A stretch of DNA of 34,950 nt from Adonisia turfae CCMR0081 (GTDB taxonomy: Bacteria; Cyanobacteriota; Cyanobacteriia; Phormidesmidales; Phormidesmidaceae). The stretch lies in contig NZ_QXHD01000004.1 of the NCBI RefSeq assembly GCF_011009555.1, positions 5,741,414 to 5,776,363 on the forward strand, written 5' to 3'. Both the position numbers and the translations under genes were made by a program. Shown piece after piece: positions 9,097 to 15,092 of this stretch (within the stretch, counting starts at the first letter, position 1; each line of letters begins with the position of its first letter). Below the pieces are notes generated by a model. The model was not told where the DNA came from, did not search any database, and worked only from the letters and a program-made list of their open reading frames with translations.

Positions 9097-9852
9097 TTAG
9101 TTATCAGATTTGTGGCGTAAGCGTAACCCCAACCCTGTCAGGATTGCGATCGCAACACCTGATGTGGGTTCCGGTACTGAGGGTGGATCAACAATGTCTG
9201 GTTCTTTAACCATCACCTGGAAATTGCTAATGGTCACCTGGGCCCGCCCCCCGCGATTATCAGCTGTGCCAATTTCAAACCCAAAGATTTGATTGGCGGC
9301 AACCTTGACCAAACTGCTGCCCGATTGCGTTGCAGACCCATTGCGATCGATAAGCTCGGTAAAGACCCCATCCGTCTTGAGAGACGTGGGGGGGAAATTG
9401 CCCAGAGCAAATCCAAAGGGGTCAAAGGCAGGACCAAATGTATCAGCTGTGGTGTAGTCCCAGTCAAACGAAATTATGCTGGTTTCTGGCACAGTCACAA
9501 ATACAGTTGTGAAGCTGGTGTCGCATAAAAACAATAGGTTTGGCTGAACGGTGTCGCATGCCAACCCAAACTCATCCAAAATTGAAGCCTGATCGCTACC
9601 CAGTAAAGTTAATGAATCCGGTGCATTTGTAAAATCTACCGAGCCATTAAAGGGAGCTAGCGGAACACCCTCGATCGTGATTTTTGAATTGTCGATACCT
9701 GGAAATGCTGGACTACTGTTGAACAACTCCCAGTTTTCAGGGGCAAAGTTGTCCACAAAACCCTGGGCACTCACTGTCTGGGCTGTTGTGCTAATGACAA
9801 CAGCAGATGTAACCAATGCGCCTAAAACAGTATTTATAATGGCTTTTGCCAT
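9097..9852 (-). CDS. PEP-CTERM sorting-domain protein
   Basis: The protein has 251 residues. A signal peptide occupies residues 1-29 (hydrophobic core VLGALVTSAVVIS, then TVSAQG). The C-terminus is a PEP-CTERM signal: VPEPTSG at about residue 226, a hydrophobic helix AIAILTGLGL, then a basic end RLRHKSDN. Such proteins are exported and processed by an exosortase at the cell surface, often in exopolysaccharide-producing bacteria. The central part is Phe/Asp/Thr-rich with beta character and resembles the lectin-like beta-sandwich domains common in this class; no catalytic motif is visible. GGA lies 6 bp before the ATG. The neighbour at 7819 is convergent and unrelated. No exosortase gene occurs in the window. 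Confidence 0.8.
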   Translation of the reverse strand: MAKAIINTVLGALVTSAVVISTTAQTVSAQGFVDNFAPENWELFNSSPAFPGIDNSKITIEGVPLAPFNGSVDFTNAPDSLTLLGSDQASILDEFGLACDTVQPNLLFLCDTSFTTVFVTVPETSIISFDWDYTTADTFGPAFDPFGFALGNFPPTSLKTDGVFTELIDRNGSATQSGSSLVKVAANQIFGFEIGTADNRGGRAQVTISNFQVMVKEPDIVDPPSVPEPTSGVAIAILTGLGLRLRHKSDN

Positions 9853-10380
9853 CGTATTCCGCAGTAAAAAACCTTAACCTTATTGCTTTAACAAGGGTTA
9901 GTAGACCTAACCGGAAGATGACCTGATATCCGTACAAATCAATACGTGCCTAAAGACGTATTTCCGATTGATTTGCCATTACGCCGAATATAATCTTCCT
10001 AAAATTGAAATGCCGAGATTGGCGATGGGCATTTACATAAACAATATTGTTGCTTTGGCTTTGTTAAGGTTGGTTGATGGCAAACTCACAAGTTTCAGTA
10101 AAGACCAATTAATTGGCAATAAATTCTGAGATTGGCATCAGTAATTACGCTGTTTTTTGTAGGTCAACTTGCCTTTTCTAGAGTACGGACATGTAGTGGG
10201 TTTAGCGTGAAACGTCTGATAATCCTTGATATAGCATCAAATACCGTAACTATGCGATACAAAAAAGTTGCGGATTATATCTTCCTATCAATAATTTTTC
10301 AGAATACGGCCCTGGTCCATACACTTATTACTCAAACGCTGTAGCTTTAAAGGCGCGACTTGATAGCCAGCGTGAACATT
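9853..10380. promoter_or_regulatory. Gene-free spacer with palindromes, upstream of pfkA and the PEP-CTERM gene
   Basis: This AT-rich 528-bp spacer separates two divergent genes. It holds an interrupted inverted repeat (CAAATCAAT...ACGT at 9935-9947 against ACGT...ATTGATTTG at 9956-9975). It also holds two perfect 12-bp palindromes, AACAATATTGTT (10040-10051) and CCAATTAATTGG (10105-10116), plus two copies of GAGATTGGC (10014 and 10128). These look like possible regulator-binding sites. A 70-codon open frame at 10132-10344 starts at TTG, has no Shine-Dalgarno and no domain, and I do not call it a gene. Confidence 0.35.
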
Positions 10381-11514
10381 ATGGGACAGCATTGGGACAG
10401 AAAAAAAATTGGCTTACTGACAAGTGGTGGAGACTGTGCAGGTCTCAATGCCGCCTTACGAGCGGTGGTGCACCGAGCCAATGGCTATGGATGGGAGGTA
10501 GTCGGTATTTCCCGAGCTACCCAAGGCTTAATGGCACGTCCACCTGAGTATGTGGAATTTGATGTATCGAGTACCCATAACTTATTACTAGCGGGTGGCA
10601 CCGTTCTGGGGACTACAAATAAGGGAAATCCGTTTGATTTTCCTTTGTCCGATGGATCTACTTGCGATCGCTCCCAAGACATTATCGACGGTTACCATCT
10701 GCTCGGGTTAGATGCCCTGATTGGTATCGGGGGGGACGGCAGCATGGCCATCCTACGTCGCCTCGCCCAGCAAGGAGGTCTAAACTTAGTCGGCATTCCC
10801 AAAACCATCGACAATGACCTTGGCTGTACCGAGCGTTCCATTGGGTTTGACACGGCGGTAAATATTGCAACCGAGGCCCTGGATCGGCTGCATTTCACTG
10901 CGGCTAGCCATTCTCGGGTGATGATTTTAGAAGTGATGGGGCGAGATGCCGGTCATATTGCCCTCAATGCAGGGATTGCCGGGGGAGCTGACATTGTCCT
11001 GTTGCCTGAAATTCCCTACACAATCGATAACATTTGCCAAACCATCAAAGGCCTAAAGCGCAATTTTGCCACCATCATTGTGGCGGAGGCGGTGTGTACC
11101 GAAGCTGGTGAAAAAGTTGTTCAAACCAATCGTTTGGGGCAGTGTCGCCTGGGCGGTATTGGTGAATATTTAGCAGAGCAAATTACTGAGAACATTGGTG
11201 CTGAAACTCGTGTGACTGTACTTGGTCATGTGCAGCGGGGGGGTACACCGTCACCGTTAGATCGAGTTCTAGCGACGGCCTTCGGTGTAGAGGCCGTGGA
11301 TTTGATTGCTGCTGAAAAGTACGACCACATGGTGAGCTGGCAAAATCGTCAGGTGGTGCATGTGCCCATTACCGAGGCGATTGCTGAATATCGGGCTGTG
11401 AACCCCCAGGATACGCTGGTTAAAACGGCCCGAGGCATGGGTATCTGCTTGGGAGATACTAACTGTCACGCGGTCAACACCCATATTCGCCGTGACGCTA
11501 CGGTGTTTGCCTAG
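10381..11514 (+). CDS. pfkA: 6-phosphofructokinase
   Basis: The protein has 377 residues from the ATG at 10381. It phosphorylates fructose-6-phosphate to fructose-1,6-bisphosphate in glycolysis. Motifs are the nucleotide loop TSGGDCAGLN (residues 14-23), GGDGS (117-121), the catalytic PKTIDND (140-146, base D144), the substrate loop MGRDAGH and GHVQRGGTPSP. Gly in GGDGS is the ATP-type residue, while Lys in PKTIDND is the residue typical of PPi-type and long-clade enzymes; the combination fits the mixed clade of ATP-dependent PFKs, including plant enzymes. The frame continues upstream to a TTG at 10360 that has AAAGG 7 bp before it, so translation could start seven residues earlier. I chose ATG because homologues begin close to the Rossmann-like strand. 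Confidence 0.9.
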   Translation: MGQHWDRKKIGLLTSGGDCAGLNAALRAVVHRANGYGWEVVGISRATQGLMARPPEYVEFDVSSTHNLLLAGGTVLGTTNKGNPFDFPLSDGSTCDRSQDIIDGYHLLGLDALIGIGGDGSMAILRRLAQQGGLNLVGIPKTIDNDLGCTERSIGFDTAVNIATEALDRLHFTAASHSRVMILEVMGRDAGHIALNAGIAGGADIVLLPEIPYTIDNICQTIKGLKRNFATIIVAEAVCTEAGEKVVQTNRLGQCRLGGIGEYLAEQITENIGAETRVTVLGHVQRGGTPSPLDRVLATAFGVEAVDLIAAEKYDHMVSWQNRQVVHVPITEAIAEYRAVNPQDTLVKTARGMGICLGDTNCHAVNTHIRRDATVFA

Positions 11515-11727
11515 GCCCTACGCTTGTCAGCGAGATTCTGGGCTTTCCAGGGCTGGTTGCTCTGAAGTTTTAGCTTGATATCTTTAGAACAGCCAGCTAT
11601 CCTGTTGCCTACGTAGACAGCTGGGTGAATGTAAGCTTCTGTTAACCAATGACATGATTGCGCGGGTGACGATAGACAATAACCCCATGTCTTCAGTCAT
11701 TGTTCGTACCTATTAGCACACCACTCT

Positions 11728-12351
11728 ATGCAATTTGCTAAATCGTTGACGTCGACCCAAGATGACACCCAAGAAAAAATTCTCGGGGCGGCCCAACGAC
11801 TGTTTGCTCGCAACGGGTATGGTGGTACGACTACTCGAGATTTAGCCCAAGCTGCTGGTGTAGCTGAAGGCACGCTATTTAGACACTTTGAAAATAAAAA
11901 GGCGATTCTAATTGAAGTTGCCACCCGAGGTTGGGTAGATTTACTGACTGATTTACTGACTGAGCTCAGTGAAATGGCTAACTATAAGGCCATTGCTAAG
12001 GTGATGCGTAAACGCATGTTGAACCTGTCTGCCAATACTGACATGTTGCGCGTCTGTTTTATGGAAGCTCAGTTTCACCCAGAGTTACGGGAGCGGGTGC
12101 AGGCTGAAGTCATTGCCAAAATGACCGATGTTGCCGAAGCATTTTTCCAAACGGCCATGGATCGAGGCACCTATCGCCCCATGAACCCTCGGGTTGTTGC
12201 TCGGATTTTCCTGGGTATGTTTACGATCGCAGGGTTTAGCCAGGTTACGCTGGCTGATGAAGCAAACTCCCCCCAGGATATGAAAGAGCTGGCGGAAACC
12301 CTGGCGGATATTTTTCTCAATGGAGTATTGGCAGCAAACTCTGAGGCCTAG
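11728..12351 (+). CDS. TetR/AcrR family transcriptional regulator
   Basis: The protein has 207 residues. The N-terminal helix-turn-helix (about residues 10-58) has the family pattern: EKILGAAQRLFARNGY, then TTTRDLAQAAGVAEGTLFRH, then F-x-x-K-x-x-I. The helical C-terminal ligand/dimer domain has no recognisable ligand signature. TetR proteins usually repress a nearby promoter until a small molecule binds. The downstream neighbour is a convergent HugZ-like gene, and the two ORFs overlap tail to tail by 4 bp (shared CTAG). pfkA lies upstream in the same direction, 213 bp away. The target is not evident. No clear Shine-Dalgarno precedes the ATG. Confidence 0.85.
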   Translation: MQFAKSLTSTQDDTQEKILGAAQRLFARNGYGGTTTRDLAQAAGVAEGTLFRHFENKKAILIEVATRGWVDLLTDLLTELSEMANYKAIAKVMRKRMLNLSANTDMLRVCFMEAQFHPELRERVQAEVIAKMTDVAEAFFQTAMDRGTYRPMNPRVVARIFLGMFTIAGFSQVTLADEANSPQDMKELAETLADIFLNGVLAANSEA

Positions 12352-12839
12352 TTCTGCCGTCTAGGCAATAGGCTATTGAGATCATCCGCATTCACTCGAT
12401 AGGCTGCCCCAAACCCCATCACGAACTGTCCGGCTTGGGGCTGTAGTTGAAAGACTTGAAAATCCGGTAGTCCTTTCATCAGGCCGATCACGTCACCAAA
12501 CCGTTGTTCAAAGCGATCAATGAGCGTTTGCCATTGGGGGGTATCGCGGGGCAAGGGGGTGGCAGTGCACTCATAGGTGAGCCGACGTCGTGCAAAAATC
12601 TCCTGTGTTGCTGCTTCATCTTCGATAAAAAGAACGCTGGCCCGACAGGTTTGTTTGAGGTTGGTGGTGTGGGTTGATAACCCACTGACATATAGGTAAA
12701 GGGTCTTATCCCTATCCATCAAAAACGGTGCATAACTAGCCTGGGGAACACCCTCGGCGCTGACGGTGCTCAGGATGATACTGCGAAACTTTTCAGGAAA
12801 TTCTTGATAAATCTTAGTCACACGGGTTAAGTCAGCCAT
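12348..12839 (-). CDS. HugZ-like / pyridoxamine 5'-phosphate oxidase-fold protein
   Basis: The protein has 163 residues with a split-barrel FMN-binding fold. The pattern is an N-terminal RSIILSTVSAEGVPQASYAPF strand pair, YLYVSGLSTHTTNL, then RASVLFIEDE and a C-terminal FGAAYRV. STHTxNL and the FIEDE segment resemble HugZ-type heme utilisation/degradation proteins more than true PdxH. Full-length HugZ has an extra C-terminal domain; only the barrel is present here. It is convergent with the TetR gene (4-bp overlap) and divergent from ridA across 120 bp. The substrate is unknown; heme or another FMN-linked reaction is an inference from family membership. Confidence 0.75.
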   Translation of the reverse strand: MADLTRVTKIYQEFPEKFRSIILSTVSAEGVPQASYAPFLMDRDKTLYLYVSGLSTHTTNLKQTCRASVLFIEDEAATQEIFARRRLTYECTATPLPRDTPQWQTLIDRFEQRFGDVIGLMKGLPDFQVFQLQPQAGQFVMGFGAAYRVNADDLNSLLPRRQN

Positions 12840-12959
12840 AGTTTCATGAAAGGGGCCTGTTTTTCTGGTGCGCTTTAAAAAGTAACACCCGTAGCGATGG
12901 CCCCATGGAGTTTCTATCCTTCCGGTAAAATACTCAAGCTAGTTATCTAATGTCCCACT

Positions 12960-13349
12960 ATGGCTCGTCGAATTATTCAAACTGATCAGGCTCCCGCTCC
13001 TGTTGGTCCCTACAATCAGGCCATTGTGGCTTCAGGGGAAATGGTGTTTGCCTCAGGGCAGGTAGCTTTAGACCCGGCCACTGGAGCTTTGGTAGGTGAA
13101 GGCGATGTGGCGGCCCAAACTAAGCAGTGTTTAGATAATCTCACTGCTGTTTTAGCGGCGGCAGGAGCAACCATGGCCGATGTAGTTAAGACATCGGTTT
13201 TTCTCAAGGATATGAATGACTTTGCCACGGTAAATGGTGTTTATGCCAAGTACTTTGACGAAGCGACAGCTCCTGCCCGAGCCTGTGTGGAGGTGGCTCG
13301 TTTGCCTAAGGATGTTTTAGTGGAAATCGAGTGTATCGCGGTGACATAG
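12960..13349 (+). CDS. ridA: RidA family reactive intermediate deaminase
   Basis: The protein has 129 residues, the usual RidA length. RidA hydrolyses reactive enamine/imine intermediates released by PLP enzymes such as threonine dehydratase; it is a cytosolic trimer. Conserved elements are GPYNQAI (residues 16-22), the active-site Arg R107 in APARACVEVARLP, and the C-terminal Glu-containing VEIECIAV. These place it in the catalytically competent RidA group rather than an inactive Rid branch. ATG start with a promoter-like TAAAAT about 30 bp upstream. It precedes the aroF leader by 120 bp but appears to be a separate unit, because a hairpin and a promoter-like sequence lie between them. Confidence 0.92.
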   Translation: MARRIIQTDQAPAPVGPYNQAIVASGEMVFASGQVALDPATGALVGEGDVAAQTKQCLDNLTAVLAAAGATMADVVKTSVFLKDMNDFATVNGVYAKYFDEATAPARACVEVARLPKDVLVEIECIAVT

Positions 13350-13356
13350 GTCTAAA

Positions 13357-13378
13357 GGGGCGTTGCATGCAATGCCCC
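13357..13378 (+). terminator. Hairpin after ridA
   Basis: GGGGCGTTGCA and TGCAATGCCCC are near-perfect inverted arms (one G-U pair) directly after the ridA stop. No T-tract follows on the plus strand, so termination efficiency is uncertain. Confidence 0.4.
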
Positions 13379-13383
13379 ACCGG

Positions 13384-13412
13384 TTGACGGTTTGGGTTTC
13401 GCGCGTTAATGT
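13384..13412 (+). promoter_or_regulatory. Candidate promoter for the aroF leader transcript
   Basis: TTGACG (13384-13389) and TAATGT (13407-13412) are spaced by 17 bp. The -35 is near consensus; the -10 is poor. It would give an mRNA start near 13420, just before a small hairpin (CTAAGC 13421-13426 with GCTTAG 13434-13439) and 50 nt ahead of the first leader ORF. Confidence 0.4.
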
Positions 13413-13469
13413 AAAAATATCTAAGCGCAAATTGCTTAGGCCGCTATCATTTGTAAAAGTCTTAATCCC

Positions 13470-13520
13470 ATGCGTCACCAATTCTTCTATTTTTGGTTTA
13501 GCCAGGTTCACCGACCATGA
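13470..13520 (+). CDS. Aromatic-rich leader peptide 1 upstream of aroF
   Basis: A 16-codon ORF encodes MRHQFFYFWFSQVHRP. Codons 5-10 are six consecutive aromatic codons (Phe Phe Tyr Phe Trp Phe). It has no domain and is too short to be a normal protein. Its composition and position, directly before a pair of mutually exclusive RNA stems and in the leader of the DAHP synthase gene, match a ribosome-mediated attenuation leader such as those of trp, phe and pheST operons. The TGA stop (13518-13520) lies 3 nt after the 5' arm of the antiterminator stem (13505-13515). No strong Shine-Dalgarno is present, which is common in cyanobacteria. Function is inferred from sequence and structure only. Confidence 0.7.
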   Translation: MRHQFFYFWFSQVHRP

Positions 13521-13552
13521 ACCCGAGCGCTAGCATGGGATGTCGGTGAACC
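13505..13552 (+). promoter_or_regulatory. Antiterminator stem of attenuator 1
   Basis: GGTTCACCGAC (13505-13515) and GTCGGTGAACC (13542-13552) are perfectly complementary over 11 bp. The 3' arm includes the first four bases of the terminator 5' arm (13549-13552), so the two stems cannot both form. A competing small hairpin, GGTTCA with TGAACC (13518-13523), can also tie up the 5' arm. Confidence 0.65.
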
Positions 13553-13585
13553 GCAGGGCAAACGCTCTGCGGTTTTGCTTTATTC
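13549..13585 (+). terminator. Rho-independent terminator of attenuator 1
   Basis: AACCGCAGGGC (13549-13559) pairs with GCTCTGCGGTT (13564-13574): 11 bp with one G-U pair and an AAAC loop. The U-rich tail TTGCTTTATT follows. It sits between leader ORF 1 and leader ORF 2, where premature termination would cut off aroF. Confidence 0.65.
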
Positions 13586-13612
13586 ATCAGTACCCGTTTT
13601 ATTTTTGACACC

Positions 13613-13675
13613 ATGACCGTTAGCTACAGCTGGCAATTTACTTTTTACTTTTTTACGCCACCACCGGGTAGGTAG
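13613..13675 (+). CDS. Aromatic-rich leader peptide 2 upstream of aroF
   Basis: A 20-codon ORF encodes MTVSYSWQFTFYFFTPPPGR and ends in TAG. Seven of its codons are aromatic (Tyr at 5 and 12, Trp at 7, Phe at 9, 11, 13 and 14). Its last codons and first stop base form the 5' arm of an antiterminator (13664-13673). A terminating ribosome would therefore cover that arm, while one stalled at the aromatic codons would leave it free. The sequence shows no clear similarity to leader 1, so simple duplication is not obvious. It begins 38 nt after the first terminator stem and ends 85 nt before aroF. No Shine-Dalgarno is evident. Confidence 0.72.
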   Translation: MTVSYSWQFTFYFFTPPPGR

Positions 13676-13705
13676 CGTTAGCGTTTGCTGTACTGACTTG
13701 CCCGG
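13664..13705 (+). promoter_or_regulatory. Antiterminator stem of attenuator 2
   Basis: CCGGGTAGGT (13664-13673) can pair with ACTTGCCCGG (13696-13705) over 10 contiguous positions, two of them G-U. The 3' arm takes up six bases of the terminator 5' arm (13700-13705), making the two structures exclusive. Confidence 0.6.
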
Positions 13706-13737
13706 AGCCCAAAAGGCTGCGGGCTTTTTGTTTTTTT
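13700..13737 (+). terminator. Strong rho-independent terminator just before aroF (attenuator 2)
   Basis: GCCCGGAGCC (13700-13709) pairs with GGCTGCGGGC (13715-13724) with one internal G-G mismatch and a CAAAA loop. It is followed by TTTTTGTTTTTTT. The hairpin ends 23 nt before the aroF ATG, so unless it is prevented from forming it should block aroF transcription. Confidence 0.8.
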
Positions 13738-13760
13738 GCTGTTATTGATTCCCTAGACCC

Positions 13761-14627
13761 ATGAAAGACGCCAAACTTGTTGCTAAAAGTCGTGCTAATC
13801 ACATTAGTGAAATTGAGATTGCACCTGCCTTAGCGGGGCAGGCCTCACCGATCACCGTCGGTGGCAAAGACCTATTTATTGTTGGCGGCCCCTGCGCGAT
13901 CGAAAGCATGGCTCAAATGGAGGCCATCGCCCAGGCTCAACTGCCGATCCAGGGATTGCGAGGGGGGATTTACAAACCGCGCACATCTCCCTATTCATTC
14001 CAGGGGTTGGGGGATGTCGGCCTGGATATTCTCTCGGCCATCCGCAAACGCTATGGTTTGCCTGTGATTACTGAAGTAATGGCGATCCATCAAATTGAAA
14101 AGCTGGCTCCCCATGCAGATGTTTTGCAGATCGGTAGCCGCAACATGCAAAATTTTGATTTGCTCAAGGCCCTTGGGGAGGTCAATAAGCCCGTCTTGCT
14201 GAAGCGAGGTTTGGCAGCAACGGTGAGCGAGTTTGTCATGGCCGCAGAGTATATCGCTAGCCACGGTAATCCCAACATTATTCTCTGTGAGCGAGGTATT
14301 CGAAGCTTTGATAGCCACACTCGCAACGTGCTTGATCTGGGAGCTGTGGTTGCCCTCAAGCAACTTACCCACTTGCCTGTGCTTGTTGATCCTAGCCATG
14401 CCACTGGCAAGCGAGAGTTGGTTGCGCCCTTAGCTCGGGCTGCGATCGCAGCTGGTGCCGATGGTTTGATCATTGAATGCCATCCAGACCCCGATCAATC
14501 CGTCAGTGATGCCAGACAGACCATTAGCTTAGAGGCCATGGCTGACCTTGTAGACAGTTTAGGCCCCATCGCTCAGGCTGTGGGACGAGCTGTGAAACCC
14601 TCAGCGTCACTAAAGCTAGTGGCGTAA
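13761..14627 (+). CDS. aroF: 3-deoxy-7-phosphoheptulonate (DAHP) synthase, type I-beta
   Basis: The protein has 288 residues. It condenses phosphoenolpyruvate with erythrose-4-phosphate, the first step of the shikimate pathway to Phe, Tyr and Trp. It belongs to the KDO8P-synthase-like I-beta group. Motifs are GGPCAIES with the metal Cys C45, GLRGGIYKPRTSPYSFQG, LLKRGLAAT, ILCERGIRSFD, VDPSHATGKRELV (metal His) and IIECHPDPDQSVSDARQT (metal Glu and Asp). It lacks the N-terminal ferredoxin-like regulatory domain of the Thermotoga enzyme and has no fused chorismate mutase, so feedback inhibition by a built-in allosteric domain is not apparent. Control at the RNA level by the two leader attenuators directly upstream would fill that role. 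The ATG at 13761 has no clear Shine-Dalgarno. Confidence 0.93.
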   Translation: MKDAKLVAKSRANHISEIEIAPALAGQASPITVGGKDLFIVGGPCAIESMAQMEAIAQAQLPIQGLRGGIYKPRTSPYSFQGLGDVGLDILSAIRKRYGLPVITEVMAIHQIEKLAPHADVLQIGSRNMQNFDLLKALGEVNKPVLLKRGLAATVSEFVMAAEYIASHGNPNIILCERGIRSFDSHTRNVLDLGAVVALKQLTHLPVLVDPSHATGKRELVAPLARAAIAAGADGLIIECHPDPDQSVSDARQTISLEAMADLVDSLGPIAQAVGRAVKPSASLKLVA

Positions 14628-15092
14628 TTGAGGGAGTGGTTCTTCCAAAATTAATGCACATCCCTGGAACAACGCCTGAAAGCGTGATGTCAGTAAAAGT
14701 TAAAAACATATCAGGATGCTATCACCAAACTTTAGGCTGTCCATATCTACAGATCTAAGTATGGCTGAGACACTGAACTCCATTGGAGTCAGGGGTTGGC
14801 AGGCCTGTAAGGTTCTATCACAAGTTCCGGAGGGATGTGCTCTTTTTATAGGATGTTCTGACGTCTAAGTTTTTAGTAGTACAACTATTCAGAGCTACTT
14901 AGTTAGCTTTTGGTTATTAATACATAAATATTAGTCAAGATGTGGTCATCGGATACTAGCCTCTTGACTCCTAGGATTTAATCTCGTCGTGTAGATGAAA
15001 TTCAAACATTGGTTATTACGGTTCATGTTGCGCATTCAGATCTCAATTAAATAGTCAAAACATTTTATTTGAATTTCTAGGAGAAATCTGAG
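14628..15092. other. Gene-free spacer before the first hybrid kinase
   Basis: This AT-rich 465-bp spacer contains no ORF of substance and no tRNA-like sequence. A short inverted repeat (ACTCC-ATT-GGAGT, about 14777-14790) and an AGGAG ribosome site at 15079-15083 for the next gene are the only recognisable elements. It probably carries the promoter of the kinase gene. Confidence 0.4.

Noticed and set aside
10132..10344. 70-codon open frame upstream of pfkA
   Set aside because: It starts at TTG, has no ribosome site and no recognisable domain, and lies in AT-rich spacer containing palindromes.
13605..13610. Perfect TTGACA just before leader ORF 2 as a second promoter
   Set aside because: No -10-like sequence occurs 16-18 bp downstream. 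It was kept out of the annotation, though a promoter here would bypass attenuator 1.
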